Below are positions 26,805-38,853 of a stretch of 64,000 nt of DNA, one piece after another (position 1 is the stretch's first letter; every line of letters begins with the position of its first letter). A program made the translations under genes and the position numbers. This DNA comes from Sideroxyarcus emersonii. Its GTDB lineage: Bacteria; Pseudomonadota; Gammaproteobacteria; Burkholderiales; Gallionellaceae. Location of the stretch: the NCBI RefSeq assembly GCF_021654335.1, contig NZ_AP023423.1, positions 2,107,001-2,171,000 on the forward strand, given 5' to 3'. Under the pieces are notes generated by a model that was not told the DNA's origin, ran no database searches, and worked only from the letters and a program-made list of their open reading frames with translations.

Positions 26805-27503
26805 ATGATGATACCGCTGCTTCGACACGACCTTTCGTTCCCGCCCGTCACCCAGGCGCTGCGCTCGCCCAACGGATTGCTGGCAGCGGGCGGCGACCTG
26901 TCCCCGATGCGCCTGCTGGAAGCTTATCGCCACGGCATCTTCCCCTGGTTCAACGCGGACGAACCCATCCTGTGGTGGAGCCCCGATCCGCGCATGGTAC
27001 TGTTCCCGCAGCACTTCAGGATCTCGCACTCGCTACGCAAGAAATTGCACAAAGGAGCATACGAAGTACGCACCGACACGGCCTTCGAGCAGGTCATGCG
27101 CGCCTGCGCCGCGCCGCGCCAGGGCGCACAAGGCACATGGATCCACGAGGAGATGGTCGCCGCTTACTGCGAACTGCACCGCATGGGGCATGCGCACTCG
27201 GTTGAAACCTGGATGGAAGGAGAGCTCGCCGGAGGGCTGTACGGCATGGCGCTGGGCAGGATGTTCTATGGCGAATCCATGTTCAGCCGCAGGACAGATG
27301 CTTCCAAGATCGCCCTCGCCCACCTGTGCGCGCAACTCCGCCGCTGGGAATTCGGCATGATCGATTGCCAGATGAACACACCGCACCTGGCATCGCTGGG
27401 CGCAGCCGAGATACCGCGCAAGGAATTTATCGCCCGGCTGCAAGACTTGATAAACTATCCGCCTGTACCTGCCTGGCGTTTCGACGACGATCTTTTCTCA
27501 TGA
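26805..27503 (+). CDS. aat: Leucyl/phenylalanyl-tRNA-protein transferase
   Basis: N-degron enzyme that adds Leu or Phe to proteins with N-terminal Arg or Lys, for degradation by ClpAP. 232 residues; signature blocks [72 protein letters not shown] and [14 protein letters not shown] are all present. A candidate promoter (TTGACC at 26767 and TATAAC at 26788, spacing only 15) lies upstream. Its stop overlaps the bpt start (ATGA). Confidence 0.97.
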   Translation: MMIPLLRHDLSFPPVTQALRSPNGLLAAGGDLSPMRLLEAYRHGIFPWFNADEPILWWSPDPRMVLFPQHFRISHSLRKKLHKGAYEVRTDTAFEQVMRACAAPRQGAQGTWIHEEMVAAYCELHRMGHAHSVETWMEGELAGGLYGMALGRMFYGESMFSRRTDASKIALAHLCAQLRRWEFGMIDCQMNTPHLASLGAAEIPRKEFIARLQDLINYPPVPAWRFDDDLFS

Positions 27504-28240
27504 GCCTGCTCAACGACATCCCGATCTCCGCACTGCACCTCTACCTGACTGCACCTTACCCGTGCAGTTACCTGGATGGCCTGGAAGCGCGTTCGCAGGT
27601 GGCCACCCCGAGCTTCCTCATCTCCACACCGGTCTATTCGGAACTGGTCCGCCATGGTTTCCGCCGCAGCGGCACCTTCACCTATCGCCCGCGTTGCGAT
27701 ACCTGCCGCCAATGCGTGCCGGTGCGCGTGGTGGTGGATGAGTTCAAGCCGACGCGCTCGCAGCGCCGCAGCCACAAACAGCATGGCGACCTGAACGTCA
27801 CGCTGCATGCCCTGAAAGACAGGGCGGAATATTTCGAGCTGTACCGCCGCTATCAGGAGGCACGCCACCGCGACGGCGGCATGGACGACGACAGTCCCGA
27901 GCAATATCGCAACTTCCTGCTGCAAAGCCACGTCGACACCATGCTGGTGGAGTTCCGCGAAGGCGAGTTACTGCGCATGGTCAGCGTGGTCGATGTGCTG
28001 CAGGATGGATTGTCTGCGGTCTACACCTTCTACGATCCCGATGTCGCCCACAGCAGTTACGGCACATTCAATGTGTTGTGGCAGATCGAGCTATGCCGCA
28101 AGCTGCAACTGCCCTTCCTTTATCTCGGCTACTGGATCGCGGACAGCCGGAAGATGGCATACAAGGCCAACTTCCAGCCGCTGCAGGGCCTGTACGACGG
28201 CACATGGCAGGCGATCCCGCCCAAAGACACCTCATGCTGA
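27500..28240 (+). CDS. bpt: Aspartate/glutamate leucyltransferase (Bpt)
   Basis: N-degron enzyme that attaches Leu to proteins with N-terminal Asp or Glu. 246 residues from the ATG overlapping the aat stop ([25 protein letters not shown]). The N-terminal arginyl-transferase domain motif is [21 protein letters not shown], the C-terminal one includes [17 protein letters not shown] and [20 protein letters not shown]. With aat it makes a complete N-degron transferase pair. It overlaps the next gene by 7 bases. Confidence 0.96.
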   Translation: MSLLNDIPISALHLYLTAPYPCSYLDGLEARSQVATPSFLISTPVYSELVRHGFRRSGTFTYRPRCDTCRQCVPVRVVVDEFKPTRSQRRSHKQHGDLNVTLHALKDRAEYFELYRRYQEARHRDGGMDDDSPEQYRNFLLQSHVDTMLVEFREGELLRMVSVVDVLQDGLSAVYTFYDPDVAHSSYGTFNVLWQIELCRKLQLPFLYLGYWIADSRKMAYKANFQPLQGLYDGTWQAIPPKDTSC

Positions 28241-29115
28241 GCCGGCTGATCGCTTTCACCGCTGTCCTGCTGCTCATCCCGCCGAGCGCGCTGACGATCG
28301 CCGGAATGGAATGGGAGGCCCCCGCCCCTGTCGCAGGGGCCGCATGGCTGCCTGCCTTGCTCAGCATGCTTGCCGTCATCGTTTTTTGCATCCTGCTGGA
28401 TACCCTCATCTACCACCGCACCAATCACAGCCTGCTGCGCTCCCAGCCCGGCTACCTGCTCTGGAGCAGCCTGGCAGGCGCGCTCACCGGTGCGCTGTCC
28501 GCCTACCTGAACCTGTTCGCCGGCAGCTGGTTCACCCCGGCCAGTTCGCCAACGCAAGCGCTGCTGCTGGCGGCACTGTGCGGCTTGGCCCTGCTGCCGG
28601 CAGTATCGATCGCACGCCTGTGGCTGGCCGGATTGCCCGGCCTGGTTCGCATGAGCGCACGCAGATTCGCATTCCCCGCATTGCCGTCTGAACCTGCCGC
28701 AAAACTCCTGCTGCTTGCAGCGTTGACAGGGCTGATCGGCGGCACGGTCTGGCCCGGCCATCTGGCCTGGCTATTCTGGCCATCCCCGCTGCTGTTGCTC
28801 GCGGCACTGCAATTGTTGTGGCATGAGAGCACCGTCTTTTCCGGCCTGGTGCGCGGCGACTGGAGTCGCGTCCTGCTCGGCTCGCTCGCCGGCATCCTGG
28901 TCGGCGGCATCGCGCTGGCGACCTACCGCCTGAGCGGGGGGGTGATCTATCTCGGCGCGAACACCTGGCAACTGATCGCCGGCATGGCCGTATCCGGACT
29001 GCTCTGCCTGCAGATCGGCGATATCGTCGCCGAGCACTGGCGCGGCAGGAAACGCGCCGGGCTGCTCAGGAAAAAACCCTTCCCCGTCCCCATCGTCACA
29101 AAGAAAGAACCCTAG
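28234..29115 (+). CDS. Polytopic membrane protein of unknown function
   Basis: 293-residue, very hydrophobic protein beginning [24 protein letters not shown] at the ATG that overlaps the bpt stop. About eight membrane helices are visible, and the tail is basic ([16 protein letters not shown]), so it is probably cytoplasmic. No family recognised. A His-rich loop ([20 protein letters not shown]) looks slightly like di-iron hydroxylase membrane proteins, but the full His set is missing. It lies between bpt and pyrD in a tight series, with no base between its stop and the pyrD ATG. Confidence 0.75.
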   Translation: MLSRLIAFTAVLLLIPPSALTIAGMEWEAPAPVAGAAWLPALLSMLAVIVFCILLDTLIYHRTNHSLLRSQPGYLLWSSLAGALTGALSAYLNLFAGSWFTPASSPTQALLLAALCGLALLPAVSIARLWLAGLPGLVRMSARRFAFPALPSEPAAKLLLLAALTGLIGGTVWPGHLAWLFWPSPLLLLAALQLLWHESTVFSGLVRGDWSRVLLGSLAGILVGGIALATYRLSGGVIYLGANTWQLIAGMAVSGLLCLQIGDIVAEHWRGRKRAGLLRKKPFPVPIVTKKEP

Positions 29116-30138
29116 ATGTTCCAACTGCTCCGTCCCGCCCTGTTCGCGCTCGATCCCGAGACCGCACACCATGCCACGCTCGATGCGCTGAAGGCCGCGC
29201 ATTGCCTGGGCACCCTGCCGCTGGTGGTAAAACGCCCCGAGAGCGATCCGCGCACCGTGATGGGCCTGACCTTCCCCAACCCGGTCGGGCTGGCCGCAGG
29301 GCTGGACAAGAACGGCGGTTACATCGACCCGCTCGCCGCGCTCGGTTTCGGCTTCATCGAGATCGGCACCGTGACGCCACGCCCGCAACCCGGCAACCCC
29401 AAGCCGCGCCTGTTCCGCCTTCCGCAGGCGCAGGGCATTATCAACCGCATGGGCTTCAACAACGACGGCGTGGACAAGCTGATCGAAAACGTCAGGCAAG
29501 CGAAGTTCAAAGGTGTCCTCGGCATCAACATCGGCAAGAACGCCGACACGCCGATCGGGAAAGCGGCAGAAGACTACCTGATCGGCCTGCGCAAGGTATA
29601 CGCGCATGCCAGCTATGTCGCCATCAACATCTCCTCGCCCAACACCAAAAACCTGCGCCAGCTGCAGGGCGGCGACGAGCTGGATGCGCTGCTCGCACAG
29701 TTGAAGGCCGAACAGAAAAAACTGGCGCAGCAGCACGGCAAGTATGTCCCGCTGGCAGTGAAGATCGCCCCCGACCTGGACGGCGACCAGATCCGGCAGA
29801 TTGCCGCATTGCTCATCAAACACCGTATCGACGGCGTGATCGCCACCAACACCACGCTGTCGCGCGAAGGGGTGGAGAACCTGCCTCACGGCAACGAGAC
29901 CGGCGGCCTGAGCGGCGCACCGGTACGCGAGAAGTCCACCGCCGTCATCCGCCAGCTCGCCGCCGAACTGCAGGGCGCGCTGCCCATCATCGGCGTGGGC
30001 GGCATCCTGAAAGGTTCCGATGCGTTGGAGAAGATGCAGGCCGGGGCAGCGCTAGTGCAGATGTACAGCGGCATGATCTACCGCGGCTGGGAACTGGTAT
30101 CCGAATGTGCGGCGGCAATAAAGGCAAAGCGGACTTAG
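29116..30138 (+). CDS. pyrD: Dihydroorotate dehydrogenase (quinone)
   Basis: Class 2, membrane-associated flavoenzyme of pyrimidine synthesis; oxidises dihydroorotate to orotate with quinone. 340 residues. The N-terminal helix [19 protein letters not shown] is the quinone tunnel of class 2 enzymes. Other blocks: [61 protein letters not shown] (catalytic Ser region), VKIAPDL and IGVGGI. Its stop lies 8 bases from the convergent kdpE stop, with no visible terminator. Confidence 0.98.
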   Translation: MFQLLRPALFALDPETAHHATLDALKAAHCLGTLPLVVKRPESDPRTVMGLTFPNPVGLAAGLDKNGGYIDPLAALGFGFIEIGTVTPRPQPGNPKPRLFRLPQAQGIINRMGFNNDGVDKLIENVRQAKFKGVLGINIGKNADTPIGKAAEDYLIGLRKVYAHASYVAINISSPNTKNLRQLQGGDELDALLAQLKAEQKKLAQQHGKYVPLAVKIAPDLDGDQIRQIAALLIKHRIDGVIATNTTLSREGVENLPHGNETGGLSGAPVREKSTAVIRQLAAELQGALPIIGVGGILKGSDALEKMQAGAALVQMYSGMIYRGWELVSECAAAIKAKRT

Positions 30139-30145
30139 TCCCATC

Positions 30146-30841
30146 TCACATCACAGCCAACCGATATCCCACCCCCACCTCGGTCAGCAGATAGCGCGGA
30201 CGCGCCGGATCCTGTTCCAGCTTGTGTCGCAGCGCGCCCATGTAGATGCGCAGATAATGGGCGCGCTCGACGTAGGTCGGCCCCCACACCTCCTTTAGCA
30301 GCAGCTGGTGCGTGAGCACCTTGCCCGCATGCTTGACCAGAACGGTCAGCAGACGGTATTCGATGGGCGTCAGGTGCACTTCGGTACTGCCGACCGTCAC
30401 TTTGCGATGCACCATATCCACGCGCAATTCGCCCACCGTGAACATGCCTTCCTCTCCACCATTGGCTGCCGAAGCAGCCTGCCGCAATGCCACACGCATG
30501 CGCGCCAGCAGTTCGCCGACGCCGAACGGCTTGACCAGATAATCGTTGGCGCCCGCATCCAGCGCCGAGATTTTGTCGCCCTCCTGCGAGCGCGCCGACA
30601 GGATGATGATGGGCACGGAAGACCAGGCACGCACCCCCCTGATCACCTCGACGCCGTCCATGTCCGGCAGGCCGAGGTCAAGGATGATGAGATCCGGCTT
30701 GTTCGTGGCCGCATCGCTCAGCCCCTGCCTGCCGGTCTCCGCTTCGACCACCTGATAGCCTTCCGACACCAGCGTGGTACGCAGAAAGCGACGGATTTGC
30801 GCTTCATCCTCGACGACGATAATGGTGGCGGCGTTAGGCAT
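30146..30841 (-). CDS. kdpE: Response regulator KdpE
   Basis: OmpR/PhoB-class regulator of the kdp operon, 231 residues. Receiver domain with acidic pair E11-D12, phospho-acceptor D55 (LIILDLGLPDMDG) and the Thr/Ser and Lys switch (ILSARSQEGDKI, DYLVKPFG). The C-terminal winged helix ends YLLTEVGVGYRLAVM. It starts 2 bases after the kdpD stop. Confidence 0.97.
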   Translation of the reverse strand: MPNAATIIVVEDEAQIRRFLRTTLVSEGYQVVEAETGRQGLSDAATNKPDLIILDLGLPDMDGVEVIRGVRAWSSVPIIILSARSQEGDKISALDAGANDYLVKPFGVGELLARMRVALRQAASAANGGEEGMFTVGELRVDMVHRKVTVGSTEVHLTPIEYRLLTVLVKHAGKVLTHQLLLKEVWGPTYVERAHYLRIYMGALRHKLEQDPARPRYLLTEVGVGYRLAVM

Positions 30842-30843
30842 GG

Positions 30844-33588
30844 TCAGGCGTTTTCTTCATGTTCAATCGAAGGCGGCTCGCTCAGGAGCAGGGTGAAATG
30901 GAAAGCGGCCCCGCCGGTGGACAGATTCTCCGCCCATATCTTCCCGCCGTGGGCCTCGATGATGGAGCGGGAGATGGACAGCCCCAGCCCGGCTCCGCCC
31001 TGGTTGCCCTCGCTGGCAACGCGATGGAATTTTTCGAAGATCAATTTCTCTTCCCCAGCGGGAATGCCATGCCCGCGATCAGAAACGGTCACCGTCAATT
31101 CCCCTGCTGCTGCCGCCGCACCGATCTCTATCGGCGTGCCGGGCGGCGTGTACTTCACGGCATTATCCAGCAGATTGGCGAACACCCGCTCGATCAGCAG
31201 ACTGTCGATCTCGACCAGCGGCAGGTCGCGCGTCAAGCGAACCGTAACCGGATGGTCGGCCAGCCGTGCGTTCATGCCCGCCAGCGCAGCACCCACCACC
31301 TCTTCCAGCGGCTGCCATTGCCGGTTCAGCACGATGGCACCTGCCTGCAACCGCGCCATGTCGAGCAGGTTGTTGGCAAGGCTGGCCATGCGCGTTGCCT
31401 CGTCATAGATGGCCTGCCCCAGTTCGCGCCGCGCAACGTCGTCCAGCCGTTCGCTGTCGCGTACCAGGCTGCTGGAAGCACCGACGATGGCTGCCAGCGG
31501 TGTGCGCAGATCGTGCGAGATAGCTGACAGCAGCGAATTGCGCAGCTGTTCCGTTTCGATCTTCAGCTGCGCACTTTGCGCCTCTGCCGCCAGCCGCACG
31601 CGCTCCAACGCCAGCGCGATCTGGCTCACAAAAGTCTCCAGCAGCCTCTGCTGCTCGGGCAAAGCCAGCCGCGCAGAATTCAAGGGGAGCAGCACCAGCA
31701 CGCCCAGCACTTCTGCCGAGGCCCGCAATGGCAAGTAAATCATATCTCCGCCAGGCAGCGTATCGGTCCCTGCCCCAGCCATCTGCCCGTGATCATAGAC
31801 CCACTGCGCCACGCTCAGGTCGCTGCCATGACAGGATTCGGCCAGCCCTTCTTCGTTTGGATAATGCAGGCGGCCGCCGACATCAGGCAACAACACTACG
31901 ACCTGCGTCTCGAATACATCAGCCACATGCCTGACCGCTACCCGCACAATGTTTTCCTGGCCTCGCGTAGCCGCCAGTTCGCGGCTCATGGCATACAGCG
32001 AAGCGCTACGTCGCTCGCGCATGCTGGCAACCCTCGCCTGGTGCTTAATGCTCACCGTCATGCTGCTGATGACCAGTGCGACCAGCAGCATGACGCCAAA
32101 GGTAATCAGATATTGGCTATCCGACACGGCAAAGCTGAAACGCGGCGGCACATAGAAGAAGTCAAACAGCACCACCCCCAGGAATGAGGCGAGCAAGGAC
32201 GGACCGCGTCCGTAACGCGCCGCGACCACCACCACGCCCAGCAGATAGACCATGACCAGATTAGCCAGATCAAAATGGTTGTACATCGGCCAGGCCACTG
32301 CGGTACAGATCGCCGAGGTCACTGCTGCCCACAGGTAATCGATGCGCCATCTGAATAACGGCTTCTGTTCTTCGGCGGCCAGCCCGAGATAGAGACGGCT
32401 GCGCGAGAAATAGGGGTTCTCGCGCAACTGAGACAAGGCGTCGGATTCCTTGCCTACCACGTGGATGTCGATATCACTAGCCTGGCGCACGATGGTATCC
32501 ACCAGCGAACCATGCAGCCTACGCCGCCATCCGGCGAAGGTCGGCTTGCCCAGTACGATGCGCGTGGCATTGCGCGCGCGCGCATAGGCGATTACTTCGT
32601 CCGACAGTTTATGGCCGTTCAGCGTGGCGGTCTCGGCGCCCAGTTCTTCCGCCAGCTTCAACGTGCGCAGAATGACGTCGCGCTGCTCGCGCGAAAGATG
32701 CTGCAATTTCGCTGTTTCGATGTAAACGACGATCCACTCCGCCTTGAGCATCTGCGACAAGCGATAAGCCGCGCGTACCAGGTTCTCCGCATTGCCGCCT
32801 GGACCGATGCATACCAGCATGCGCTCCTTGACCTGCCACACATTCTGGATGGCATGGTCGTCACGGTAATCGCGCATCTGCGCATCGACACGATCCGCCG
32901 TGCGACGCAAGGCCAGTTCGCGCAACGCAATCAGGTTGCCTTTGCGAAAGAAATTCTGCGCGGCACGCTCCGCCTGCTGCGGCAGGTAAACCTTGCCTTC
33001 CTTCAGTCGTTGCAACAGCTCGTCCGGCGGCAGGTCAATCAGCTCGATCTCGTCCGCATCTTCCAGTACCGCATCGGGCACCGTCTCCCACACCGGGATG
33101 CCAGTGATCTGCGATACCACGTCGTTGAGGCTCTCGATGTGCTGCACGTTGATGGCGGTGTAAACGTCGATTCCCGCTTCCAGCAGCTCGTCCACATCCT
33201 GCCAGCGCTTGGGATGGCGCGATCCGGGCGCGTTGCTGTGCGCCAGCTCGTCCACCAGGATCAGCGCCGGGCGGCGCTTGAGCGCGGCATCCAGATCGAA
33301 CTCCCGCAACTGCGCGCCGCGATACTCGACCAGCCGCGGCGGCAGCAGCTCCAGCCCCTCCAGCAGCTGTTCAGTCTCCACCCGCTTGTGCGTCTCCACA
33401 TAGCCCGCCACCACGTCCAGCCCTTCGGCACGGCGCTCGCGCGCGGCCAGCAGCATGCCGAAGGTCTTGCCCACGCCGGCGCTGGCACCGAAGAATATCT
33501 TCAGGCGGCCGCGATGGCGTTTCGCCTCGGCGCGCTGCACGCGCTCGAGCAGCGAGTCTGGATCTGGTCGTTGAATATCTTCGCTCAT
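30844..33588 (-). CDS. kdpD: Potassium sensor histidine kinase KdpD
   Basis: Membrane sensor kinase/phosphatase of 914 residues that responds to K+ limitation. Domain order: KdpD ATP-binding domain with Walker A GASAGVGKT (34-42) and ALILVDELAHSNAPGSRHPKRWQDV, a Usp-like domain (MLVCIGPGGNAENLVRAA), four clustered helices (about 400-500), a GAF domain, HisKA with the phospho-His in SAISHDLRTPL (near 690), and HATPase (LLDNAVKYTPPGTP, GAGLGLSISRSI). The frame remains open to 33633; the ATG at 33588 gives the usual MSEDIQRPDPDSLL start. Confidence 0.98.
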   Translation of the reverse strand: MSEDIQRPDPDSLLERVQRAEAKRHRGRLKIFFGASAGVGKTFGMLLAARERRAEGLDVVAGYVETHKRVETEQLLEGLELLPPRLVEYRGAQLREFDLDAALKRRPALILVDELAHSNAPGSRHPKRWQDVDELLEAGIDVYTAINVQHIESLNDVVSQITGIPVWETVPDAVLEDADEIELIDLPPDELLQRLKEGKVYLPQQAERAAQNFFRKGNLIALRELALRRTADRVDAQMRDYRDDHAIQNVWQVKERMLVCIGPGGNAENLVRAAYRLSQMLKAEWIVVYIETAKLQHLSREQRDVILRTLKLAEELGAETATLNGHKLSDEVIAYARARNATRIVLGKPTFAGWRRRLHGSLVDTIVRQASDIDIHVVGKESDALSQLRENPYFSRSRLYLGLAAEEQKPLFRWRIDYLWAAVTSAICTAVAWPMYNHFDLANLVMVYLLGVVVVAARYGRGPSLLASFLGVVLFDFFYVPPRFSFAVSDSQYLITFGVMLLVALVISSMTVSIKHQARVASMRERRSASLYAMSRELAATRGQENIVRVAVRHVADVFETQVVVLLPDVGGRLHYPNEEGLAESCHGSDLSVAQWVYDHGQMAGAGTDTLPGGDMIYLPLRASAEVLGVLVLLPLNSARLALPEQQRLLETFVSQIALALERVRLAAEAQSAQLKIETEQLRNSLLSAISHDLRTPLAAIVGASSSLVRDSERLDDVARRELGQAIYDEATRMASLANNLLDMARLQAGAIVLNRQWQPLEEVVGAALAGMNARLADHPVTVRLTRDLPLVEIDSLLIERVFANLLDNAVKYTPPGTPIEIGAAAAAGELTVTVSDRGHGIPAGEEKLIFEKFHRVASEGNQGGAGLGLSISRSIIEAHGGKIWAENLSTGGAAFHFTLLLSEPPSIEHEENA

Positions 33589-33672
33589 GGCACCAAGCTG
33601 CTCCACCACGTCTGCCGATCGACAGGCGTACACGCATTCATCAAAGCTGTTAAGTGAGCTAGTTCAGCCATA

Positions 33673-33888
33673 TTATGATTTTTCTTCATGGATCCAGTTT
33701 ACCGCATCTGTTTTAGGCGATTCCGAAGATGACGATGGCTTGGCCTCATCTCCCGCGAATCGATCTTCTTGTGAATGCTGCGGCAAGACGATCATGAGAT
33801 AGGCAAGGCCAAGCGGAACGAAAACCGCGAGGACAGCCAGGCCGGCTTCCAGCAATCCGTCCATGGCAGGCAGCAGCATGCTGTTCAT
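33673..33888 (-). CDS. Small single-helix membrane ORF between kdpC and kdpD
   Basis: Possible 71-residue protein filling an otherwise empty 328-bp gap in the kdp cluster. One membrane helix (LEAGLAVLAVFVPLGLAYLMIVLP, about 12-35) is followed by a polar, Ser/Glu-rich tail (SSSSESPKTDAVNWIHEEKS). The ATG at 33888 lacks a ribosome site, and the frame is open upstream to 33963 over the end of kdpC, so the start is uncertain. I do not recognise it; a role with the Kdp pump is only suggested by position. Confidence 0.5.
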   Translation of the reverse strand: MNSMLLPAMDGLLEAGLAVLAVFVPLGLAYLMIVLPQHSQEDRFAGDEAKPSSSSESPKTDAVNWIHEEKS

Positions 33889-33916
33889 TGCTTTGTCGAT
33901 GAGGTCACGGTGTCCT

Positions 33917-34495
33917 TCATCCTTTGCGCAATGCATCCAGCGCCAGATTGAGTTCCAGCACATTCACTACTGGCTCGCCGAGGATGCCGAACTGACGACC
34001 TTCGGTATGCTGTGCCACCAGTTTTCGCACTGCATCGGGAACGATGCCGCGCAGCCGCGCCACCCGTGCAACCTGGTATTCCGCCGCAGCCGGGCTGATG
34101 TGCGGATCGAGCCCGCTGCCGGATGCGGTGACCAAATCGACCGGCACCGGCTGCGTATTGCCGGGATCGTCGTCGCGCAACGCGTGCACACGGACTTTCA
34201 CGGCATCCAGCAGAGCAGGGTTGGTCGGCCCCAGATTGGAACCGCTGGAAGCGGCCGCATTGTTCGGCATCGGGCCGGTCGCCGATGGACGCCCCCAGAA
34301 ATATTTGGGGTCGGAGAACGACTGGCCGATCAGACTGGAACCGGTCGGCTTGCCATCCTTCACGATCAGGCTGCCATTGGCCTTGCCCGGCATGGTGGCC
34401 TGCGCAACGCCAGTGACGAACAACGGATAGACGATACCGGTCAGCAATGACAGCAGCACGAAGCTGGCGATGGCAGGGCGAAGTTCTTTCAACAT
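33917..34495 (-). CDS. kdpC: Potassium-transporting ATPase subunit KdpC
   Basis: Single-span subunit of the KdpFABC pump, 192 residues. N-terminal helix [32 protein letters not shown], then the periplasmic domain with [22 protein letters not shown] and the conserved [28 protein letters not shown]. The ATG at 34495 has an AGGAAA site 5 bases upstream, which decides it over the ATG at 34528. 13 bases after kdpB. Confidence 0.97.
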   Translation of the reverse strand: MLKELRPAIASFVLLSLLTGIVYPLFVTGVAQATMPGKANGSLIVKDGKPTGSSLIGQSFSDPKYFWGRPSATGPMPNNAAASSGSNLGPTNPALLDAVKVRVHALRDDDPGNTQPVPVDLVTASGSGLDPHISPAAAEYQVARVARLRGIVPDAVRKLVAQHTEGRQFGILGEPVVNVLELNLALDALRKG

Positions 34496-34508
34496 GATGT
34501 TTCCTTTC

Positions 34509-36599
<2,091 letters not shown>

Positions 36600-36608
36600 G
36601 TCTGTCTC

Positions 36609-38411
36609 CTAATGAACGCCGATCATGTTCAGGTGCTCGATGACCGGCCCCAGTGCCAGCGCAGGAACAAAGTTCAGTGCACCCACCAGCAGCACAGTAC
36701 TGATCAGCAGCCATACGAACAGCGGCGTATGCGTCGCCATGCTGCCTACACTCGCGGGAATGCGTTTCTTGGCCGCCAGCGAACCGGCCAATGCCAGTAC
36801 CGGGATGATCAGCCAGAAGCGGCCGAACCAGACGGCGAAGCCCAGCGCACTGTTATAAAACGGCGTATTGGCGGAGATTCCGGCGAACGCACTGCCGTTG
36901 TTGCCCACCGCCGACGAGAAGGCATACAGCACTTCGCTGAAACCATGCGCGCCGGGATTGAAGATGCTGTTCTTGCCGGCCTCCAGCATCACGGCCAGCG
37001 CGGTACCACCGAGGATGATCAGCGGCGGGATCAGGATCACCAGCGAGGCCATCTTGATGTCGTAGGCTTCGATCTTCTTGCCCAGGTATTCGGGTGTGCG
37101 GCCGATCATCAGTCCGGCCAGGAACACCGCAATCACGGCATACACCAGCATGCCATACAGGCCGGAGCCGACGCCGCCGAAGATCACCTCGCCCAGCTGG
37201 ATCTGAGCCATCGGCACGAGGCCGCCCAACGGCGTGAGCGAATCATGCATCGCGTTCACCGCGCCGCAGGAGGCCGCGGTGGTGATGGTAGCGAACAAGG
37301 CGGAGTTGACGATGCCAAAGCGCGTCTCTTTGCCTTCCATGTTGCCGCCGGATTGTGTGGCGGAGATGGATTGATCCACGCCCAGCGCATTGAAAGCCGG
37401 ATTGCCGTTCAGTTCGGCATATTCGGCCACGGCAAGAAAGCCAACGAACAGCAGCGTCATGGAAATGAGAATCGCCCAACCTTGGCGCGTGTCACCCACC
37501 ATGCTGCCGAAGGTGTAGCACAGCGCGGCCGGAATCAGGAAAATCGCGAGCATGGACAGGAAATTTGCGAGCGGCGTGGGATTCTCGAACGGATGCGCCG
37601 AGTTGGCGTTGAAGAAGCCGCCGCCGTTGGTGCCCAGCTGCTTGATCGCTTCCTGCGAGGCGACCGGCCCCATGGCGATGACCTGCTCATGTGTGGCGAT
37701 CTTCTCTGTGACCGGATTGCCAGCAGCATCCTTCAGAGGGGGGCCCGCGGCGTCCACCCTGGGGTTGTCATAGGTGGTCGCATCCACCGTGATCACAGCC
37801 TGGTAGGCGGACAGGTTCTGGATCACGCCCTGCCCTACCAGTACCAGAGCCAAAATGACAGAAAGCGGCAACAGGATATAAAGTGTACTGCGCGTCATGT
37901 CCACCCAGAAGTTACCGATGGTCTCCACCGTGTGCCGCGCAAAGCCGCGGATCAGCGCAATGGCGACAGCCATGCCGGTGGCGGCAGAGAAGAAGTTCTG
38001 CACCGTCAGCCCGGCCATCTGTGTGAAATAGCTCATCGTGGACTCGCCAACATAGCCTTGCCAGTTGGTATTGGTGACGAAACTCAAGGCTGTGTTGAAC
38101 GAAGAGTCAGGCGTGACCGCCCCCATGCCCTGCGGGTTCAGCGGCAGCATGCCTTGCAAGCGCTGCAACAGATACACCGCCAGCACGCCCAGCAGGCTGA
38201 ACCACAGCATGGCCAGCGCATAGCGTGTCCAACGCATTTCCTGCCTATCGATGCCGCACACGTGATAGAGCAAGTTTTCAGCCGGTTGCAGCCAGCGCAC
38301 GAACACAGGCAAGTCGCCTTCATACACGCGCCGCATGTAAATACCGAGCGGCCTGGTCAACGCCAGCAGCACGCCCAGATAGAGGGTGATTTGAAAGATG
38401 CCGTTGATCAT
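36609..38411 (-). CDS. kdpA: Potassium-transporting ATPase subunit KdpA
   Basis: K+-channel-like subunit of the Kdp pump, 600 residues and about ten helices, derived from the superfamily of K+ transporters. Selectivity-filter-like segments include NTNWQGY near the first pore loop and GTNGGGFFNANSAHPFENP near the second. KdpA-specific blocks such as GRTPEYLGKKIEAYDIKMASL and ALSFVTNTNWQGYVGESTMSYFTQMAGL are present. The ATG overlaps the kdpF stop (ATGA). Confidence 0.98.
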   Translation of the reverse strand: MINGIFQITLYLGVLLALTRPLGIYMRRVYEGDLPVFVRWLQPAENLLYHVCGIDRQEMRWTRYALAMLWFSLLGVLAVYLLQRLQGMLPLNPQGMGAVTPDSSFNTALSFVTNTNWQGYVGESTMSYFTQMAGLTVQNFFSAATGMAVAIALIRGFARHTVETIGNFWVDMTRSTLYILLPLSVILALVLVGQGVIQNLSAYQAVITVDATTYDNPRVDAAGPPLKDAAGNPVTEKIATHEQVIAMGPVASQEAIKQLGTNGGGFFNANSAHPFENPTPLANFLSMLAIFLIPAALCYTFGSMVGDTRQGWAILISMTLLFVGFLAVAEYAELNGNPAFNALGVDQSISATQSGGNMEGKETRFGIVNSALFATITTAASCGAVNAMHDSLTPLGGLVPMAQIQLGEVIFGGVGSGLYGMLVYAVIAVFLAGLMIGRTPEYLGKKIEAYDIKMASLVILIPPLIILGGTALAVMLEAGKNSIFNPGAHGFSEVLYAFSSAVGNNGSAFAGISANTPFYNSALGFAVWFGRFWLIIPVLALAGSLAAKKRIPASVGSMATHTPLFVWLLISTVLLVGALNFVPALALGPVIEHLNMIGVH

Positions 38412-38497
38412 GAGAATAGCTCCGGTTTAAACAAGGCGACCACCAGATAGGCCATCAATAGGATGGCCACGATGGCGCCGATAATGTAGAACGTCAT
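38408..38497 (-). CDS. kdpF: Potassium-transporting ATPase small subunit KdpF
   Basis: 29-residue single-helix peptide, MTFYIIGAIVAILLMAYLVV ending in ALFKPELFS. The length, the hydrophobic core and the closing LFKPE motif are those of KdpF, which stabilises the KdpABC complex. Its start overlaps the stop of the 30-residue ORF upstream (ATGA), and its stop overlaps the kdpA start (ATGA). Confidence 0.93.
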   Translation of the reverse strand: MTFYIIGAIVAILLMAYLVVALFKPELFS

Positions 38498-38586
38498 GAT
38501 TTGCCTCCCAGCTTGTCCAGGCCGCGCACGAACAGCACGCTCAGGCCGAAGAAGGCAAGGATCAGCAACAGATATAACCAGTCCAT
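38494..38586 (-). CDS. 30-residue membrane peptide upstream of kdpF
   Basis: A tiny ORF reading MDWLYLLLILAFFGLSVLFV followed by RGLDKLGGKS, one membrane helix with a basic tail. An AGGAG ribosome site stands 8 bases before the ATG, and the stop overlaps the kdpF start (ATGA), which strongly suggests that it is translated and coupled to kdpF. It looks similar in size and layout to KdpF but lacks the KPE motif. It would be the first gene of the kdp operon. Its function is unknown; I recall similar small ORFs before kdpF in other proteobacteria, but cannot confirm this here. Confidence 0.8.
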   Translation of the reverse strand: MDWLYLLLILAFFGLSVLFVRGLDKLGGKS

Positions 38587-38648
38587 TTCATTTGCTCCTT
38601 GTGTGTATTGACACGGCGAGCATGGTAGAAGTGGGCGGGTCAAAATGG

Positions 38649-38678
38649 TATATAGATGAATTCCGCCGATATATAGAT
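38649..38678 (-). promoter_or_regulatory. Direct repeat upstream of kdp operon, candidate KdpE site
   Basis: Nine-base repeat TATATAGAT (plus strand) at 38649-38657 and 38670-38678, spaced 21 bases start to start, i.e. two helical turns. It is 63 bases upstream of the first kdp ORF, in an AT-rich patch. KdpE is an OmpR-class regulator, and these bind tandem direct repeats, so this is a plausible operator. The -10 element may be TACCAT (minus strand, 38622-38627), with no good -35, as expected for an activated promoter. Confidence 0.45.
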
Positions 38679-38853
38679 TTCGTAAAGATTTCAGGAGCAT
38701 CGGCCGTTGCAGATTGTATTGATAAGTATTCAAAGCTAAAGTGCCGTTCGGTCTTTTCCTGCAGGAAATCCGGATGAAAAACGCCTTCACACGGCGCATA
38801 ACAAGATATGTAGCTCGCCACCGACAACGGCGAGCCAGATGGGAGTTCGCAAC

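Noticed and set aside
33589..33633. Upstream extension of KdpD by 15 residues
   Set aside because: The ATG at 33588 gives the usual N-terminus just before the conserved KdpD domain; the extension has no family match.
36612..38450. 612-codon plus-strand frame opposite kdpA
   Set aside because: His/Arg/Asp-rich shadow of kdpA.
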